DNA of 10,022 nucleotides from Bacteroidota bacterium (GTDB lineage Bacteria; Bacteroidota; Bacteroidia; Bacteroidales; UBA1402): contig JAUZOU010000077.1 in NCBI GenBank assembly GCA_030706285.1, positions 1 to 10,022 of the forward strand, read 5' to 3'. Below, in pieces: positions 7,673-10,022 of the stretch. Each line of letters opens with the position of its first letter. Positions within the stretch are counted from its first letter, which is position 1. The position numbers and the translations under genes are program-made. Under the pieces are notes generated by a model, which saw nothing but the letters and a program-made list of their open reading frames with translations, was not told where the DNA came from and did not search any database.

Positions 7673-9793
7673 TTAAGGTTTGCTGTCAACTTCATAGTCA
7701 ATACTTCCTCCCTGGCAAATTGAGGACCAATCAATCCAGGTCGACGTGTATGAATTACCATTAACCTTCATCGATGAAATATAGGCAGGCGTTTCTGAAC
7801 CACCTTTGATTTCAAGGATTTTTCCATTGACCGTTAGCTTGATGCTTTCAAATTGAGGGGTATTCATACTAAATCCTGCTACACCTGGCACCATGGGATA
7901 AAGACCGATAGAGGCAAAAACATACCAAGCGCCTAATGATCCGCAGTCGTCATTTCCGGGCAATCCCTTAGGATTGCTGGTATACATCTGATTTAAAATG
8001 CGATAAATCACCTCTGAAGTTTTGTAGGGTTTATCCGTCCAGTTGTAGATCCAAGGCACCTGAAAATCCGGTTCGTTTCCAGCGGCAAAGTAATGGTCAT
8101 CATAACCGGCATCCAGGCGTACAAACAAGCTGTCAAGTCGTTTGGAGGCTGCGCTTTTACCGCCCATTGTATCGATCAGACTTTTCAAATCGAAAGGCAC
8201 CATCCAGAAATAGTTTTCTTTAGTTGCTTCACGCCAATCGCTATTAGGATCTTTCCAGCTCATATTTGTTGGTTGTCTTGAACGAAGCCAATTTGTTGAC
8301 GGATCATACAGATTCTTCCAATTGCCGGCACGTTTTATAAAATAATTGGCCTCTTGTTTATTTTTCAGCGCCTGTAACGCAAACTGGCCAATGGCATAGT
8401 CTGAAGAAGCATATTCTAAACACAACGAGGCTCCCTCAACTCCTTTTTTGATGTAATTATCCAAGCCAGGTCTAACTTCAACATCTTGAGAATGAGCGCC
8501 TAGCACAGTTGCACCGCACTTCATGTACTTATAAGCTGACTGAACATCAAAGTCCCGGCCGCCAAAAGCATACGTATTGGAAATGATGATCGGAATGGGA
8601 TCGCCTTGCATCACACCAGCCTCAATATTGGCCAACACCCAACGTCCATAACCGCCGCTCTGCTCTGCAAAATCGACAACAGATTGCATCATATCCGAAC
8701 TTTCTTTAGGAAAAAGCATCGCTATCAATTGGGACTGTGTACGATAGGTATCCCAGCCACTATATGTCGTATAATCATCATGTCCATCTTTGGTTTTGTG
8801 CACATTCTGATCAGAACCGATATATTCTCCGTTTATGTCGCTAAAAAGATTGGGGTGAATCATTGAATGATAAAAATTCGTATAAAATTGAACGAGACGA
8901 TCCTTGTTTGATGATTGAACGTCAATTTTACTCAGGCACCGGTTCCACTCGTTTTCCGTATTGTTCCTTACGGTCTCAAAATCGCGTCCTTTGTTGTCTA
9001 AACGGAGGTTCTCCCGCGCATTCTCTACTGAGACATACGATATGGCTACTTTATACTCAACAGCTTGATTACTTTGAGTATCAAAAGTAAAATAGGCACC
9101 GGAGTTTTTACCGCTTATTTTCAGGCGCCCGTTTTTCATGTCCGAATTGATCCAAGTACCACAGACATTGGCATTACGATTGAACGATGCCGCAAAATAA
9201 ATTTTATAATCGGTTTGGTAGCCACAAAATTCACCGCCCTTTGCATAGCCTTCGCAGGTATTGGGAGAGGTAATTTTTACCTGTGCATTGGATACAAAGG
9301 TTGAACTGACACCAGATCCGATCAAAATTGTTCCATTGGCCTCCTTATCCGGAAACAAAAACCGGATAATACCGCTGCGCTTTGAAACAGTCATCCGGCA
9401 CGTCACGCCATCTTTCATCGTTATTGAACAATAACCTGCGCTCGAGTTATTCACTGTTTCATACAGCGGATATGTTTCCATTTTTTGAGGTGAGGATTTT
9501 AAGTCACCAGCAAGTGGCAAAACAGGGAAATTGCCCATATTGGGACATCCGGCCCCTGATATCTGATTGACAACGATCCCCTTTTGGGGCGAAAAAAAAG
9601 AAGGGGTCAATTGCATCATACCAAACGGATAGGCCGCTCCGAGAAACGTGAACCCACAAGCCAAACCGTTTCCTTCTGTTCCAATACGGGTATCAACAAG
9701 CTGAGCATAGTTTATGCGACTATCCGCTTTTGACTGAAAGACACTAAAGGCAGAGAGAAAAAGAGATACGACTAAAAATGAAACAACTCTCAT
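7673..9793 (-). CDS. Secreted GH92 family exo-alpha-mannosidase
   Basis: This is a complete 706-residue protein with a signal peptide (1-23, cleavage expected at SKA/D) and no lipobox Cys, so it is probably periplasmic. GH92 landmarks run in order: VDTRIGT (33-39), AAYPFGMMQLTPSFFSP (53-69), ISGAGCPNMGNFPVLPLAG (78-96), SGWDTYRTQSQLIAMLFP (345-362), REATKENYFWMVPFD (521-535), AAGNEPDFQVPWIYNW (570-585), GLPGNDDCGSLGAWYVF (610-626) and IGLYPMVPG (629-637). GH92 enzymes are calcium-dependent inverting alpha-mannosidases acting on alpha-1,2, -1,3, -1,4 or -1,6 linkages. From memory of the family motif Y-x-E-G-x-x-W-x-Y, Glu522 is the likely general acid and Asp615/Asp616 in GNDD belong to the catalytic base region. 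Linkage preference cannot be assigned. It probably releases mannose from oligosaccharides imported by the neighbouring SusC/SusD pair. The start at 9791-9793 is the one that gives the signal peptide. Confidence 0.95.
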   Translation of the reverse strand: MRVVSFLVVSLFLSAFSVFQSKADSRINYAQLVDTRIGTEGNGLACGFTFLGAAYPFGMMQLTPSFFSPQKGIVVNQISGAGCPNMGNFPVLPLAGDLKSSPQKMETYPLYETVNNSSAGYCSITMKDGVTCRMTVSKRSGIIRFLFPDKEANGTILIGSGVSSTFVSNAQVKITSPNTCEGYAKGGEFCGYQTDYKIYFAASFNRNANVCGTWINSDMKNGRLKISGKNSGAYFTFDTQSNQAVEYKVAISYVSVENARENLRLDNKGRDFETVRNNTENEWNRCLSKIDVQSSNKDRLVQFYTNFYHSMIHPNLFSDINGEYIGSDQNVHKTKDGHDDYTTYSGWDTYRTQSQLIAMLFPKESSDMMQSVVDFAEQSGGYGRWVLANIEAGVMQGDPIPIIISNTYAFGGRDFDVQSAYKYMKCGATVLGAHSQDVEVRPGLDNYIKKGVEGASLCLEYASSDYAIGQFALQALKNKQEANYFIKRAGNWKNLYDPSTNWLRSRQPTNMSWKDPNSDWREATKENYFWMVPFDLKSLIDTMGGKSAASKRLDSLFVRLDAGYDDHYFAAGNEPDFQVPWIYNWTDKPYKTSEVIYRILNQMYTSNPKGLPGNDDCGSLGAWYVFASIGLYPMVPGVAGFSMNTPQFESIKLTVNGKILEIKGGSETPAYISSMKVNGNSYTSTWIDWSSICQGGSIDYEVDSKP

Positions 9794-10022
9794 CTATTCA
9801 AAATTATTAAAAAATTATGTATTTATTTTAAAATAGAACAACTACAGCCATCGAGTAGTATTGCCTTGTACTATAGCTTAGCCCCCTTTTGAATCGGTGT
9901 CCATCTCTTCCGTTAAAAGCATGTTAGTTGTCAGATTGTCTCTTTTCATTTGAGAAAGAATAAGGGAAGCATTCTTTTGCTGATCCACGTTGATAGTTGG
10001 GTTTGTTGCTCATCCGGAAAAG
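9794..10022. other. Upstream spacer of the GH92 gene, mostly without a supported gene
   Basis: The first 100 bp upstream of the GH92 start are very AT-rich and include the 12-bp palindrome TATTTTAAAATA (9825-9836). No good promoter with both elements is visible. From about 9924 to the edge, two minus-strand frames are open into the window border (stops at 9924-9926 and 9946-9948). One may be the end of the next gene, but neither tail is recognisable and both may be chance. Confidence 0.5.
9825..9836. repeat. 12-bp perfect palindrome upstream of the GH92 gene
   Basis: TATTTTAAAATA reads the same on both strands and sits 32-43 bp before the GH92 start codon, a position where an operator or UP-like element could lie. 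It contains only A and T, so chance is a real alternative. Confidence 0.3.

Noticed and set aside
9799..9806. TAATTTTG on the minus strand as the GH92 promoter
   Set aside because: It matches the -7 consensus but lies only 5 bp before the ATG and has no TTG at the -33 position, so transcription would start at or inside the start codon.
1..10022. CRISPR arrays, tRNA or rRNA genes, insertion sequences
   Set aside because: No regular repeat-spacer array, RNA gene signature, transposase or long terminal inverted repeat was seen.

Overview
The window looks like part of a Bacteroidales chromosome, probably from a gut or environmental Bacteroides, Parabacteroides or Dysgonomonas-type organism. The evidence is a SusC/SusD-type outer-membrane glycan uptake pair, a family GH92 alpha-mannosidase, AT-rich spacers, starts without a clear Shine-Dalgarno sequence, and two candidate Bacteroidetes-type promoter elements (TAnnTTTG). 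I cannot name the species.

Layout from left to right. Bases 1-723 (minus strand) hold the first 241 codons of a SusD-like lipoprotein, cut by the window edge. Bases 736-3930 (minus) hold a complete SusC/RagA-type TonB-dependent receptor, 12 bp upstream of the susD-like gene and evidently in the same operon. Bases 3931-5086 are an unusually long (1156 bp) divergent spacer with short direct and inverted repeats and two promoter-like elements, but no convincing gene. Bases 5087-7666 (plus) encode an 859-residue membrane-spanning regulator: signal peptide, LamG-like beta domain, Kelch-type propeller, one transmembrane helix, and a cytoplasmic SARP/BTAD-like DNA-binding half. Bases 7673-9793 (minus) encode a secreted GH92 enzyme whose stop lies only 6 bp from the regulator's stop. 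Bases 9794-10022 are mostly spacer, possibly with the tail of another minus-strand gene at the edge.

Taken together this is a small polysaccharide utilisation locus. My reading, which is inference, is that the GH92 enzyme trims mannose from mannan or N-glycan-type substrates, the SusC/SusD pair imports the products, and the regulator senses a periplasmic glycan through its beta-rich ectodomain and controls the divergent susC/susD operon directly. The SusC protein has no N-terminal STN signalling domain, and no hybrid two-component, sigma or anti-sigma gene is seen, so the one-piece membrane regulator is the best local candidate for control. It is the most unusual feature here.
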